A DNA stretch of 64,000 nucleotides, taken from Roseovarius arcticus. GTDB taxonomy: Bacteria > Pseudomonadota > Alphaproteobacteria > Rhodobacterales > Rhodobacteraceae. A program made the position numbers and the translations under genes. Numbering within the stretch: position 1 is the stretch's first letter; every line of letters begins with the position of its first letter. The notes beneath the pieces were generated by a model, which worked only from the letters and a program-made list of their open reading frames with translations, was not told where the DNA came from and did not search any database. Below, one piece after another: positions 1-7,487 of this stretch. Location: contig NZ_SZZN01000001.1 in NCBI RefSeq assembly GCF_006125015.1, forward strand, positions 3,658,001 to 3,722,000, in the 5' to 3' direction.

Positions 1-40
1 TCGGCGTTGCTGTATCGGTCACTGTTAATTTTCCTGCAAT

Positions 41-84
41 TTTGTGCCGTTTTTCGACACGTCTTTGTGCCGTTGTTCGACACG
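41..84. repeat. Tandem 21-bp repeats, IS21-like element end
   Basis: Two direct copies of TTTGTGCCGTTTTTCGACACG-type sequence lie at 41-61 and 64-84 and differ at one base. Multiple short repeats of TGTCGAAAAACGGCACA type are characteristic of the ends of IS21-family elements, where IstA binds. No istA or istB gene is visible in the window, so this is either the terminus of an element lying to the left or a solo remnant. The family assignment is from memory of the terminal-repeat style and is tentative. Confidence 0.4.
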
Positions 85-335
85 ATTATCTAGAGCATAG
101 CGGTAAAAAGCGGCAAATTTTGGGCAGCAAGTAGCGTGCTGAGAAACTTAATTTCGGTTTTTCGACTTCTTTCAGCCAATGCATTCGCCAGTCTCTTCGC
201 CCATTCAAACTGGCCACTGACACCTACTAGATGTTTGACCCCACGGTTTTATGGCACGAACCTTTCAAAGGAGTGTAAGGAAGCCGTGCAGCAAAAGTGG
301 ACCTGTCCCATTTGAGTGCCGCCCAAAGTGCATGT

Positions 336-960
336 TTAAGCCACCTTCCGTTCGAAAGCGGCAGGGCTTTTCCAGTTCAGTACTGAGTGCTCAGTGCCTT
401 CGGCGCGGATTGTAAAGCCGTCTATGTATTCGAAGATTGCCATATCAGTTGACCGGCGTGTCTCCGAAGTATGACGCCAGATCAGTTCAGCCTTGATAGT
501 TTTGAAGAACGTCTCAACAGCAGCGTTATCGTAGCAATTGCCTTTGCCACTCATCGGTGCCCTTGAACCCATGCTGGCGCAAGACCTTCTGATAGTCATG
601 CGAACAATATTGGGCTGCCACGATCGGTGTGGTGGATGCAGCCTTTCTGCGGTGAACGGAAGGCTATGACCCTCTTTAGTGCTCGAGTCGCCAAATCACG
701 CTTCTTCCAGTTGCTGACCGCCCAACCAATGACGCACCGGGAATGCAAATCCAGGATCACAGCAAGATGGAGGCAGCCTTACCGCGTTCAGATATAGGTG
801 ATGTCACCAACTCACTTCTGGTTGGGACCATCAGCAACAAAGGTTACGGTCCAGCGAGTAAGGCGCGAAATTGAACTTATGATTGTGTCTGACGTAGCCT
901 TGTGTTTGCGCGTTCTGACCACGGATACCGGTCTACCGGATGCTGAGTGATCGCGCCGAG
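336..960 (-). pseudogene. Decayed IS3-family transposase orfB
   Basis: The minus strand carries two recognisable blocks of an IS3-family OrfB in different frames. The C-terminal block (336-599) has the typical MSGKGNCYDNAAVETFFKT and KAELIWRH signatures around the last catalytic residue. The upstream block (about 820-940) has the VVRTRKHK and VADGPNQK sequences that normally precede the first catalytic Asp. The stretch between them still resembles the central core but is out of frame. The gene is therefore a frameshifted remnant. Its 5' portion and any orfA are absent; the sequence upstream is interrupted by the second IS element at 984. Not expected to be functional. Confidence 0.75.
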
Positions 961-1022
961 CAGGCAAAGCAGTCACCTTTGGGGGTAATCCCCCCATTTT
1001 TAATGGGGTCCAGCCGTAGAAT

Positions 1023-1822
1023 TCAGGCGGCTGTCTTTAGTTTCATGGCAGGTGTCATGCCGCCGATTCCCATGTTGGGTCGCTCGTTGTTGTAAGTCCA
1101 GAGCCATTCAGTTGCTTGGTCCTGTGCCTCCTCGATGGTTTCAAGGATGTATTGCCCCAGCCATTCACCGCGAACGGTACGATTGTAGCGTTCGATGTAA
1201 GCGTTCTGTTGTGGCTTGCCCGGCTGGATATATTCCAGCCGAACATTGCGTTTCTCGGCCCATTCCATCAGCTTACCACTGATATATTCTGGGCCATTAT
1301 CGACGCGAATTGTCTGCGGTTGTCCGCGCCATTCAATGATCTGGTTTAAGCTTCTGACAACTCTCCCTGCGGGCAGCGAAAAGTCCACTTCGATGCATAG
1401 ACCCTCGCGGTTAAAGTCATCCAGCACGTTTAATGTCCTAATCGAGCGCCCGTCTGCCAGCTGATCCGCCATGAAATCCATGGACCATGTCTCATTGGGC
1501 TTATCAGGCACCGCCGAGGCTCCGGCTTGTCCCGCTTCAAGCGTTTCTTCGGCTTGATACGCAGGTTTAGCTCCATTGCGCAGTAGATCCGGTAAACCCG
1601 CTTGTGGTTCCAGCCGTAACCACGGACGTTGCGCAGATACAGGAAGCACAGGCCGAAGCCCCAGTTGCGCTTGTTTGCTGTCAGACGTTCCAGCCAATCG
1701 GCGATCTCTTCATTCTCATCGCTCATAACAGGGCTGTATCTGTAGCAGGTCTCGCTGATCTGGAACGCCCGGCACGCCGACGCGATGCTTACGCCGTGTC
1801 GTGCGACCGCATTCATGGCCAT
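1023..1822 (-). pseudogene. IS3-family OrfB transposase, frameshifted
   Basis: This is the DDE integrase-core half of an IS3-family transposase. The N-terminal block (from MAMNAVARHG through [12 protein letters not shown]) and the catalytic block (from [14 protein letters not shown] to the stop) lie in different frames. They join at about 1518-1522, where loss of one base explains the break (GAGCCTCGG where GAGGCCTCGG would keep frame). Catalytic residues visible in the second block are the Asp of SMDFMAD, the Asp of RVDNGPEY and the Glu of YIERYNRT. The frame also reads upstream into the end of orfA (ALRPSLRREMAMN), as expected for a programmed -1 frameshift between orfA and orfB. The downstream one-base loss is separate and disabling, unless it is a sequencing error. 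Confidence 0.8.
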
Positions 1823-1842
1823 CTCTCGTCGCAGAGACGGCC

Positions 1843-2106
1843 TTAACGCTTTCCAAGGGCTTCCTTCAGCAGATCATTTTGCATGCTCATCTCAGCATAC
1901 ATGCGCTTCAGACGGCGGTTCTCCTCCGCCATATCCTTCATCTCAGACATCAAAGACGCATCCATGCCGCCAAACTTGGCGCGCCACTTATAGAAACTGG
2001 CGCTGCTCATGCCATGCTCACGGCAAAGCTCAGAGACCGGCACACCGCCCTCCGCCTGCTTCAACACGGCCATGATCTGCGCGTCGCTGTATCGTCCGTT
2101 CTTCAT
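1843..2106 (-). CDS. IS3-family OrfA (HTH, transposase_8)
   Basis: 87-residue first ORF of the IS3-family element. An N-terminal helix-turn-helix (SDAQIMAVLKQAEGG to HGMSSASFYKWR) is followed by a leucine-zipper-like coiled region (MAEENRRLKRMYAEMSMQNDLL) used for multimerisation and end recognition. I start it at the ATG with an upstream GGAGA ribosome site; an earlier in-frame start would extend into the inverted-repeat region. The 3' end holds an A-AAG slippery sequence just before the stop, the usual site of -1 frameshifting into orfB. OrfA itself appears intact and could act as a regulator even though orfB is broken. Confidence 0.85.
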   Translation of the reverse strand: MKNGRYSDAQIMAVLKQAEGGVPVSELCREHGMSSASFYKWRAKFGGMDASLMSEMKDMAEENRRLKRMYAEMSMQNDLLKEALGKR

Positions 2107-2204
2107 CGTAAATCTCCTCAGATACCTTGCCGAGAAAATGCTACTTTTGAACACCACTAATTTTAGGGGGGAATACCTGGGTAGATGGCTTTGGTAAATG
2201 TTAG

Positions 2205-2486
2205 CTAGATTGACTTACCGGAAGAGGCACTGCCATCGGCAAAAAAAGATAGTTGCAGTTCGTCATAACTCATGTCTGACAAATGGCGCGCGATCTTGGA
2301 AAATATTACCTTCCGCTGTGCGTAGATCTTTCTCATCGCGCTTTGGTAGATGTCTCCGAGTGGAAGGATGTCGTCCGCGTCTGGTGGAACAAACATACCA
2401 TCGCCAAGTTGCATAAGAATTCTTGGCACAAAAATACTGCGGTCGAACGGCTCTTGGTCTGTCACGGTACCCTCGGGCCCTTTCAA
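2205..2486 (-). CDS. Hypothetical short ORF beside the IS element
   Basis: An open frame of 93 codons begins at a TTG without a convincing ribosome site. It contains a plausible globular sequence (PRILMQLGDGMFVPPDADDI and KVIFSKIARHLSDMSYDEL). I do not recognise a family. It lies just outside the IS end at 2177 and upstream of the ankyrin gene on the opposite strand, so it may be a remnant of a disrupted gene. Weak start and small size make it doubtful. Confidence 0.25.
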   Translation of the reverse strand: MKGPEGTVTDQEPFDRSIFVPRILMQLGDGMFVPPDADDILPLGDIYQSAMRKIYAQRKVIFSKIARHLSDMSYDELQLSFFADGSASSGKSI

Positions 2487-2662
2487 ACTAGAGCTGGTGT
2501 ATTATTTAATGTGCAAACCGTCGTTTTGGATGCTACCGAGATAGCCCCCCTGATGGTGAGCCTCACCTCACAGGTGTAGCTGTCTATAGTCAGGCTCATA
2601 AGCGCCTCCAGCACACGTTTCATCTCGACTCTTCATCTGGGTCGTGAGACAAATTCAGCATA

Positions 2663-3604
2663 ATGAACCGTATCGTTCGTGCCTCTCTCCGAGTTCTTGG
2701 GATTAGTCTCATTCCAGTTGCTTGGTTAGCTATGGTCGTAGGCGTTTGGCAGGATACTGTCGGCGGAGGCGGAGTGATTCCGGTTTCAGGCGACACTTTG
2801 ATAAACTACGGAATACTCATTTTCTCCATTGGCGTGGGAATTTCGATAATGCGCCATGAAATGATGTTGAGTGATTCTCACATACTTGCAGGCAACGAAC
2901 CACTACGAAAGCTTCTCGAAGATGGTATTTGGCTGACCGAAGACGAATACTTTCGTCGTGTTTCGTCTGGTGATTTGGGTGTGGCGCGCCGTTTCTGGAG
3001 TGCAGGCATTGTAAATAAAAAGAATTCCAGCGGCGAGTCTGATCTTCAAATGGCATGTATCTCGGAAAATTATCTACTGATAAAGGGTATTTTGGAGCGC
3101 GGGGCTGACCTTAACGGTACAGACCGACAGGGTAGAACCCCACTGCATTATGCCATCGAAAGGGGCAATCCGGTTTCAGCAAAAAAGCTGATTGAGATTG
3201 GTGCAAAAGTTAACGTCCAGACGCTGGAGGGAATAACGCCATTACATTGCGCAGCAGCGAAGCGAGATGCTGATAGTATGCAGGCATTGCTTGATGCTGG
3301 AGCGCGCATAGACAGCACGGACAGTGACAACATGACCCCCATGATAACTGCTGCCTGCCAGAGCAGGTGGGAGTCAGTTCGCATCCTTCTAGATGCGGGC
3401 GCAAATGCTAAGCATAAGGACTGTCACGGAGCCACTGTTCTTGATTATGCCTACCATCGGAACGCTGATGGAAGCCTGATCGATCTGTTGTTGGTTGCTG
3501 GCGTTGAGAGCAATCCTTTGCTCGTCAATCGTGGTCACTGCAGCAGTTCTTCCGGTAAAGCCACTGCGAATTGGGAGTTGAAGCATGGCCCCGCTGCGCC
3601 GTAG
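2663..3604 (+). CDS. Membrane-anchored ankyrin-repeat protein
   Basis: 313 residues. Two N-terminal hydrophobic segments (about residues 8-28 and 47-63) suggest membrane anchoring, followed by a charged linker and at least four ankyrin repeats (residues about 125-280). The repeats show the G-TPLHYA, G-TPLHCA and DNMTPMITA cores with GAD/GAK/GAR/GAN turns, a scaffold for protein binding. The last 26 or so residues (from NRGHCSSSSG) do not follow the repeat pattern and may be readthrough across an old junction. Base composition is more AT-rich than the core genes, and the gene sits between IS debris and an integrated island, so it is probably acquired. Ankyrin proteins of bacteria are often immunity, toxin-partner or host-interaction proteins; the role here is unknown. 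Confidence 0.8.
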   Translation: MNRIVRASLRVLGISLIPVAWLAMVVGVWQDTVGGGGVIPVSGDTLINYGILIFSIGVGISIMRHEMMLSDSHILAGNEPLRKLLEDGIWLTEDEYFRRVSSGDLGVARRFWSAGIVNKKNSSGESDLQMACISENYLLIKGILERGADLNGTDRQGRTPLHYAIERGNPVSAKKLIEIGAKVNVQTLEGITPLHCAAAKRDADSMQALLDAGARIDSTDSDNMTPMITAACQSRWESVRILLDAGANAKHKDCHGATVLDYAYHRNADGSLIDLLLVAGVESNPLLVNRGHCSSSSGKATANWELKHGPAAP

Positions 3605-3846
3605 TTGCTGATTGCTCGGCCACCGGCTTCCACATCCAAGTAGTAGACGTCGGGGTTTCTGCCTGCCTGGAGGTCCAGACGAGCATAGTTTAGCTTTGCC
3701 CGGTCTTGCGGTACTATTGCGAGTGAATCATTCTCTGGATCGGAATGATCTGACTACGCCAGTCCACCGCAACCAAGCCAAAGGGTGGCTAGAAGTTGAA
3801 CGATAAACGTTAACTAACTGTAAATACCAACAAAAAAAATACTTTG
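3605..3846. other. Intergenic stretch, no gene recognised
   Basis: AT-rich toward the right end. A short open frame at about 3728-3806 (reading LTTPVHRNQAKGWLEVER) could be the tail of a lost gene, but no upstream part is present. The A-tract at 3832-3840 lies just before the att repeat. I see no RNA gene here. Confidence 0.4.
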
Positions 3847-3863
3847 ATGGTGCCCCCACACGG
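3847..3863. repeat. attL, 17-bp duplicate of tRNA-Thr 3' end
   Basis: The sequence ATGGTGCCCCCACACGG matches 12666-12682 exactly. The bases right of it (CGTCTAAACG) do not continue the tRNA, so this is a fragment left by site-specific recombination. It marks the left boundary of the island. Confidence 0.9.
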
Positions 3864-3980
3864 CGTCTAAACGCTATATAGTGATGCACTGCAATACACC
3901 AATCGGACAGTAAAATAGAGACAATTAAGGGATTATCTATTCCACCTCGCTTCACAATGCCCCATAGCATACCATATGTT

Positions 3981-4003
3981 GAGGGGGATTGAGAGGGGGA
4001 TAG
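3981..4003. promoter_or_regulatory. Paired AGGGGGA motifs, putative integrase arm site and int RBS
   Basis: GAGGGGGATT-GAG-AGGGGGA-TAG occurs here, and an almost identical block with the same 13-bp period lies at 12590-12613 near the other island end. The second AGGGGGA is also the apparent ribosome-binding site of the integrase. Paired arm-type sites near both att cores are expected for P4/lambda-type integrases. If the integrase binds here it would also repress its own translation or transcription. Inference from position and repeat only. Confidence 0.45.
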
Positions 4004-4006
4004 AAA

Positions 4007-5269
4007 ATGGGTCGTGCCTTGAATCGTCTGAGCGCATCCGCAGTCAAAACCGCCAGCATTGGCAAACACGCTGATGGCGGGGGCCTATGGCTGGTCAAGC
4101 GGGAGGATGGCGGCGCGCAATGGGTGCTGCGCGTCACAATGCATGGCAGGCGGCGCGAAATGGGCCTTGGTGCCTATCCTGACCGCTCCCTAAAAGAGGC
4201 GCGCGAGGTGGCCGACACTTGGCGAATGGTGGCGCGGCAGGGTTTAGACCCGATCAAGGAACGCGACCGCCAGAGGCGCGAGGCGGCGCGCAATATCCAC
4301 ATGCTAGCCGATGTCGCGCTGGACGCGTTCAACAGCCGCAAGGCCGAACTTAAAGGCGACGGCAAGGCGGGGCGCTGGTTCTCGCCACTTGAGCTGCACG
4401 TCCTGCCAAAGCTGGGCAAGGTGCCTGTCGCCGATATCGACCAAAAGGATATCCGCGACACGCTGGCCCCTATCTGGCACAGCAAGGCCGATACTGCGCG
4501 CAAGGCGATGAACCGATTAGGCATCGTTCTGCGCCACGCGGCGGCGTTGGGGTTGGAGGTGGATCTGCAAGCGACGGACAAGGCCAAGGCGCTGCTCGGC
4601 AAGCAACGCCATACCGTGACGAACGTGCCCGCGATGAACTGGCGAGATGTGCCCGCCTTCTATCAATCACTGGACGGGGGCAGCATCACGGAATTGGCCC
4701 TGCGGCTTTTGATCCTGACGGCGGTGCGGTCCTACCCATTGCGGTTCATGCACGTTGACCAGATCGACGGCGACGTGTGGACTATACCCGCAGCGGCGAT
4801 GAAGGGCCGTCTGGGCGCGACAAGCGATTTTCGGGTGCCGCTATCGGTCGAGGCGCAGGGCGTCATCGCAAAGGCCCGTAAGTTTGCCCGCGACGGTTTT
4901 TTGTTCCCTGGCATGAAGCGGGGCGTGATATCCGATATGACCATGACTGCCCTTATGGATCGGCGCGGGCTGAAAGAGCGCCCGCACGGGTTCCGATCCT
5001 CGTTCCGTGACTGGACGGCAGAAGTGCCATCCAATCGGTCTGAGAAAACAGAAGGGGAAAGCGCAGCAGACTACGAGAGGGAGGCGACGTATACTGCGCA
5101 TGAGGTGGCCGAGACCTGCCTTGGTCATATAACGGGCGGCGCAGTCGAGCGGGCTTATCGGCGCACGGACTTTCTGGAACAACGCCGAGCGCTGATGGAA
5201 CGGTGGGGAATGTGGTTAGTTGCGCCATGTAGCGTTGATGAACATTTGGAGGTCGCTCATGTTCTATAA
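4007..5269 (+). CDS. int: P4-type tyrosine recombinase/integrase
   Basis: 420 residues, normal for the family. The N-terminal arm-DNA-binding domain (DUF4102 type) reads LSASAVKTASIGKHADGGGLWL and GAQWVLRVTMHGRRREMGLG. A SAM-like core-binding domain covers about residues 100-190. The catalytic domain has Arg in ILTAVRSYPLR, the HGFRSSFRDW box (His and Arg), LGH in AETCLGHITGG and the nucleophile Tyr in VERAYRRTDFLEQRR. It should integrate and, with an excisionase, excise the island at tRNA-Thr. The start is the ATG behind GAGGGGG. It lies 144 bp from attL and reads into the island. The next gene overlaps its last 11 bases. Confidence 0.95.
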   Translation: MGRALNRLSASAVKTASIGKHADGGGLWLVKREDGGAQWVLRVTMHGRRREMGLGAYPDRSLKEAREVADTWRMVARQGLDPIKERDRQRREAARNIHMLADVALDAFNSRKAELKGDGKAGRWFSPLELHVLPKLGKVPVADIDQKDIRDTLAPIWHSKADTARKAMNRLGIVLRHAAALGLEVDLQATDKAKALLGKQRHTVTNVPAMNWRDVPAFYQSLDGGSITELALRLLILTAVRSYPLRFMHVDQIDGDVWTIPAAAMKGRLGATSDFRVPLSVEAQGVIAKARKFARDGFLFPGMKRGVISDMTMTALMDRRGLKERPHGFRSSFRDWTAEVPSNRSEKTEGESAADYEREATYTAHEVAETCLGHITGGAVERAYRRTDFLEQRRALMERWGMWLVAPCSVDEHLEVAHVL

Positions 5270-5987
5270 GAAAGGCTGGATACCTCTTCTGCGAGCCTTC
5301 TATGATACCAACAATTTTTTTCTAGAGCAGCGTTACGAAAATGCTGTGCTAACTCAACCTGAAATCTCAGAACCAGACATCGAGCGCTCAGAGTATTCCC
5401 TCCAGTCTGATAGATTGGATTTAGAGGAAACAGAAGCGTTAACAAGAGCTTATATGGCTCCAATTTATTCGCGTCTCTGGGCGCTACTAGAAGATGAAGT
5501 TGAAAAACAAAACATCGGTGTCACGACTCAGGATGGGGGGACCGCCTTAATTGACAAGGAAATAGTCAGGTACTTCGATCCCGAGCGAGAGAGCGGCTAT
5601 CATATTTGCTTGTCAATCTGCACAGTTGGCTCTTCGCCTTTGATGATGCGGGAGCTTGACTCTAGGAGAGTACAGCCACTGGAGAAACACCGATATGGTG
5701 CCTTCTTGTTTAGTCCAATTGTTGTGAGGGAAGCTAGCTATCGGAAATACATAGGCAACTTGGGATTATCAGATTCCATGGCAGAGGTTACGAGCAGACA
5801 TGAAAAGATCGCTAATGAAATCGTTTCTAGGTTCGACAAAGGCCAAGGAATTACAAAAAGATGGGTAAGAGAAAATCTCGCCCCCAATATGAAGGTCGCG
5901 GAGTTTCAGGCTACTTGGAGAATGGCGTCGGGCGAGCGGCCCGAGCTATCAAAGTCCGGTCCGAAGGGCCCGAGGGAACATCTCTAA
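5259..5987 (+). CDS. Unrecognised 242-aa island protein
   Basis: No family is recognised. I place the start at the ATG preceded by GGAGG (5249-5253), which overlaps the integrase end by 11 bases, so the two may be translationally coupled. The protein looks soluble and mixed charge, without signal peptide or membrane segment. It has an acidic N-terminal third (EISEPDIERSEYSLQSDRLD, TEALTRAYMAPIY), a central predicted alpha/beta part (ESGYHICLSICTVGSSPLMM) and a basic C-terminal tail. Base composition is distinctly AT-richer than the integrase, which marks it as separate cargo. The slot directly behind an integrase is a common place for defence or fitness cargo, but I see no motif to support a specific function. 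Confidence 0.75.
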   Translation: MFYKKGWIPLLRAFYDTNNFFLEQRYENAVLTQPEISEPDIERSEYSLQSDRLDLEETEALTRAYMAPIYSRLWALLEDEVEKQNIGVTTQDGGTALIDKEIVRYFDPERESGYHICLSICTVGSSPLMMRELDSRRVQPLEKHRYGAFLFSPIVVREASYRKYIGNLGLSDSMAEVTSRHEKIANEIVSRFDKGQGITKRWVRENLAPNMKVAEFQATWRMASGERPELSKSGPKGPREHL

Positions 5988-6035
5988 TTCGAAAACAATA
6001 ATTCGAATTCGAAAACGGTTCGTAATTCGGATTCG
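5986..6035. repeat. AATTCG repeat cluster upstream of alpA
   Basis: AATTCGAAAAC occurs at 5986-5996 and 6006-6016, exactly 20 bp apart. Further AATTCG copies start at 6000 and 6024, and GGATTCGA follows at 6029. The cluster fills the gap before the AlpA-like gene. Regular spacing of about two helical turns suggests an operator or iteron-like array for AlpA or another island DNA-binding protein. Confidence 0.55.
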
Positions 6036-6077
6036 ATCGCGCAGATTGTGAATCATGCAAACACATGGAGCACAGCT

Positions 6078-6248
6078 ATGCGTTACCTTTCCTTCCCTGA
6101 ATTACAAACAAAAATTGGCGGTCGCAGCCGCTCGTCTATTTACCGTGATTTAGAATTGGGCCGCTTGCCCGCGCCGATCAAATTCGGCGCACGCCTCTAT
6201 TGGGTCGAGGCCGACATAGACGCGGCCTTGGCCGAGGCCCGGAACTGA
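6078..6248 (+). CDS. AlpA-family HTH regulator/excisionase
   Basis: 56 residues. It has a MerR-like winged helix of the Phage_AlpA type: YLSFPELQTKIGGRSRSSIYRDL, then LGRLPAPIKFGARLYWVEADID. Family members regulate integrase genes or act as excision directionality factors for P4-like islands. The ATG with GGAG at 6067-6070 (7-base spacer) is preferred over an upstream GTG at 6048 that lacks a ribosome site. It follows the AATTCG repeat cluster, a likely binding region. Confidence 0.85.
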   Translation: MRYLSFPELQTKIGGRSRSSIYRDLELGRLPAPIKFGARLYWVEADIDAALAEARN

Positions 6249-6356
6249 AAACACCCCCACACTTGCGGATACCGCAGGCGCTGGGGGTGCCGTCTTCAGT
6301 CTAAGCAACTCAGACATACGCCTAGCGCCTTTCTTTTTCAACAGAAAGGCTCACCA

Positions 6357-6644
6357 ATGACCCAAGACAAATCCTACTCCAGCGACTCGCAGGTACTCTG
6401 GACCTGCAAAGCATTACTGAACCGGCGCACGATCAGCCACGAATCCGAAATCCGCGAAGTGCGCGGCTGGCGGCTAAGCGCAATAATCCATCGTCTGCGG
6501 CACGATTACGGATGGCCGATTCAAACGGAGTATCGGGGACCGCAGAACGTCGCGCACTATTTCCTGAAAGCAGGTATCGACCGGACCGCGCTGCGGTTCC
6601 CCAGATCCGCGCGCACCTTAGCCGATAGCGAGGCCGCGCAATGA
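6357..6644 (+). CDS. Small winged-helix/HTH island protein
   Basis: 95 residues. The middle (LLNRRTISHESEIREVRGWRLSAIIHRLRHDYGWPI) fits a helix-turn-helix or winged-helix domain of the kind found next to phage-type replication genes, where a short DNA-binding protein precedes the initiator. It ends with an ATGA overlap with the next ORF, the first of a chain of overlapping genes up to 7363. The role is inferred as DNA binding in replication or regulation of the island. Confidence 0.7.
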   Translation: MTQDKSYSSDSQVLWTCKALLNRRTISHESEIREVRGWRLSAIIHRLRHDYGWPIQTEYRGPQNVAHYFLKAGIDRTALRFPRSARTLADSEAAQ

Positions 6645-6742
6645 CCGCCGCGCGAATCCGTCGTCTTCGCCGTCTCTTCGGCCTGACCGAAACCCAAGCC
6701 CGTCTTATCGCGATGCTGCACTATGGGGCCACTCATGACTGA
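6641..6742 (+). CDS. 33-aa HTH-like micro-ORF
   Basis: The ATG overlaps the previous stop (ATGA), and the stop overlaps the next start region. The peptide, MTAARIRRLRRLFGLT then ETQARLIAMLHYG, resembles the first helices of a HTH domain with a strongly basic N-terminus. The overlaps on both sides and even codon use support translation, but the size keeps confidence moderate. Confidence 0.5.
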   Translation: MTAARIRRLRRLFGLTETQARLIAMLHYGATHD

Positions 6743-6905
6743 CACACAAACCCGCTTGGTCCGCGATAACGGCAGATGGCACATCATGGCCCGCAAGGGC
6801 GCTGAGGGGGCCGCTGAGGCCGTCTGGATATCCCTTGGTGGCTGTCCCTGCCAAACGACCGCCATTCGCGTCTGGCTGGCGTGCCTGACGATGGGAAAAC
6901 GCTGA
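6735..6905 (+). CDS. 56-aa hypothetical island protein
   Basis: Begins inside the end of the preceding micro-ORF and ends with a TGATG overlap with the next gene. It reads TRLVRDNGRWHIMARKGAEG and EAVWISLGGCPCQTTAIRVW. No family is recognised. Three Cys and the basic stretch might indicate nucleic-acid contact. The tight packing shows it belongs to the replication/regulation operon. Confidence 0.55.
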   Translation: MTDTQTRLVRDNGRWHIMARKGAEGAAEAVWISLGGCPCQTTAIRVWLACLTMGKR

Positions 6906-7363
6906 TGGCTGGCGCGTTTTACAAACGGGAAAAAAGGGGGCTTGGGCGTTTCGTCCAACTTCCCGAATGGGTGCAGGCGTCCGAGGCGTGGGCAACCCTG
7001 CCTCCTGGCCCCCGCGCCCTCTACATCGAATTGAAACGGCGCTTTAACGGCACGAACAACGGCGCGATCTATCTCAGCCACAGAGACGCGGCGGCGGCGC
7101 TGAACGTGCATCGTAACACGGTTGGCCCGTGGTTTAAGTTGCTGGAGGAACGCGGCTTCATCTACATGACGCAAGGTCCGCACCTGGGGCCGTCTGGCAT
7201 CGGGCGCGCGTCAATCTGGGGGTTGGCCGAGGAATCCACGCCTGACGGTCGGCCTGCTCGCAAAACCTTCATGCAATTTCGGAACCCCCGCACAAAATCT
7301 GTGCATGCCCGTCACAAAAAGCAGGCCATATCTACATCTAGCCATAGGCTGCCTATCAGTTGA
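6905..7363 (+). CDS. Winged-helix replication-like protein, altered C-terminus
   Basis: 152 residues from the ATG that overlaps the previous stop. The core (LPPGPRALYIELKRRFNGTNNG, LSHRDAAAALNVHRNTVGPWF, LLEERGFIYM) is a winged HTH typical of small phage or plasmid replication and regulatory proteins. The end from TQGPHLGPSG to the stop is duplicated, with substitutions, at 9023-9202 beyond the protease gene. There the reading ends HARHKKQDT, whereas here it runs on for about a dozen unrelated residues after HARHKKQ. The natural 3' end may therefore have been displaced by insertion of the protease cargo. Confidence 0.75.
   Translation: MAGAFYKREKRGLGRFVQLPEWVQASEAWATLPPGPRALYIELKRRFNGTNNGAIYLSHRDAAAALNVHRNTVGPWFKLLEERGFIYMTQGPHLGPSGIGRASIWGLAEESTPDGRPARKTFMQFRNPRTKSVHARHKKQAISTSSHRLPIS
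7151..7350. repeat. Direct repeat copy A flanking protease cargo
   Basis: The segment from about 7151 to 7320, and the TACATCTAGCCATAGG block at about 7331-7350, recurs at 9023-9195 and about 9296-9313. The copies are clearly homologous but diverged. Together they bracket the protease gene. Confidence 0.75.
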
Positions 7364-7487
7364 ATACAGCCTTTTGGAGGTGTCCCTGCCGACGACCGTC
7401 AAGGCCACTGCCCAATGTAAACAGATAGACGGGATTGACGGTAAGTGTTTCATCCCAGAAGCTAATGCTAAACTATTGGGACCAAAC

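Larger units (their letters stand above)
984..2177 (-). mobile_element. IS3-family insertion sequence (about 1.2 kb)
   Basis: The element contains an orfA/orfB pair on the minus strand. It is flanked by imperfect inverted repeats: GGTAATCCCCCCATTTTTA from 984 inward and, on the other strand from 2177 inward, GGTATTCCCCCCTAAAATTA. The length is normal for IS3-family elements. I cannot see a clear target-site duplication, so the terminal bases are approximate. The lower-coordinate end abuts an older IS3 transposase remnant, suggesting insertion into it. OrfB carries an internal frameshift, so this copy is probably immobile unless helped in trans. Confidence 0.75.

Noticed and set aside
981..996. 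GGGGGTAATCCCCC as a terminator
   Set aside because: Short stem without a T-run on either side in the right place; it is better explained as part of the IS inverted repeat.
5986..6035. CRISPR-like array
   Set aside because: The repeats are too short and there are no spacers of uniform length; no cas genes are present.
7305..7487. N-terminal extension of the protease
   Set aside because: It lies in the duplicated segment and would bury the signal peptide; the ATG at 7488 gives a normal secreted protein.
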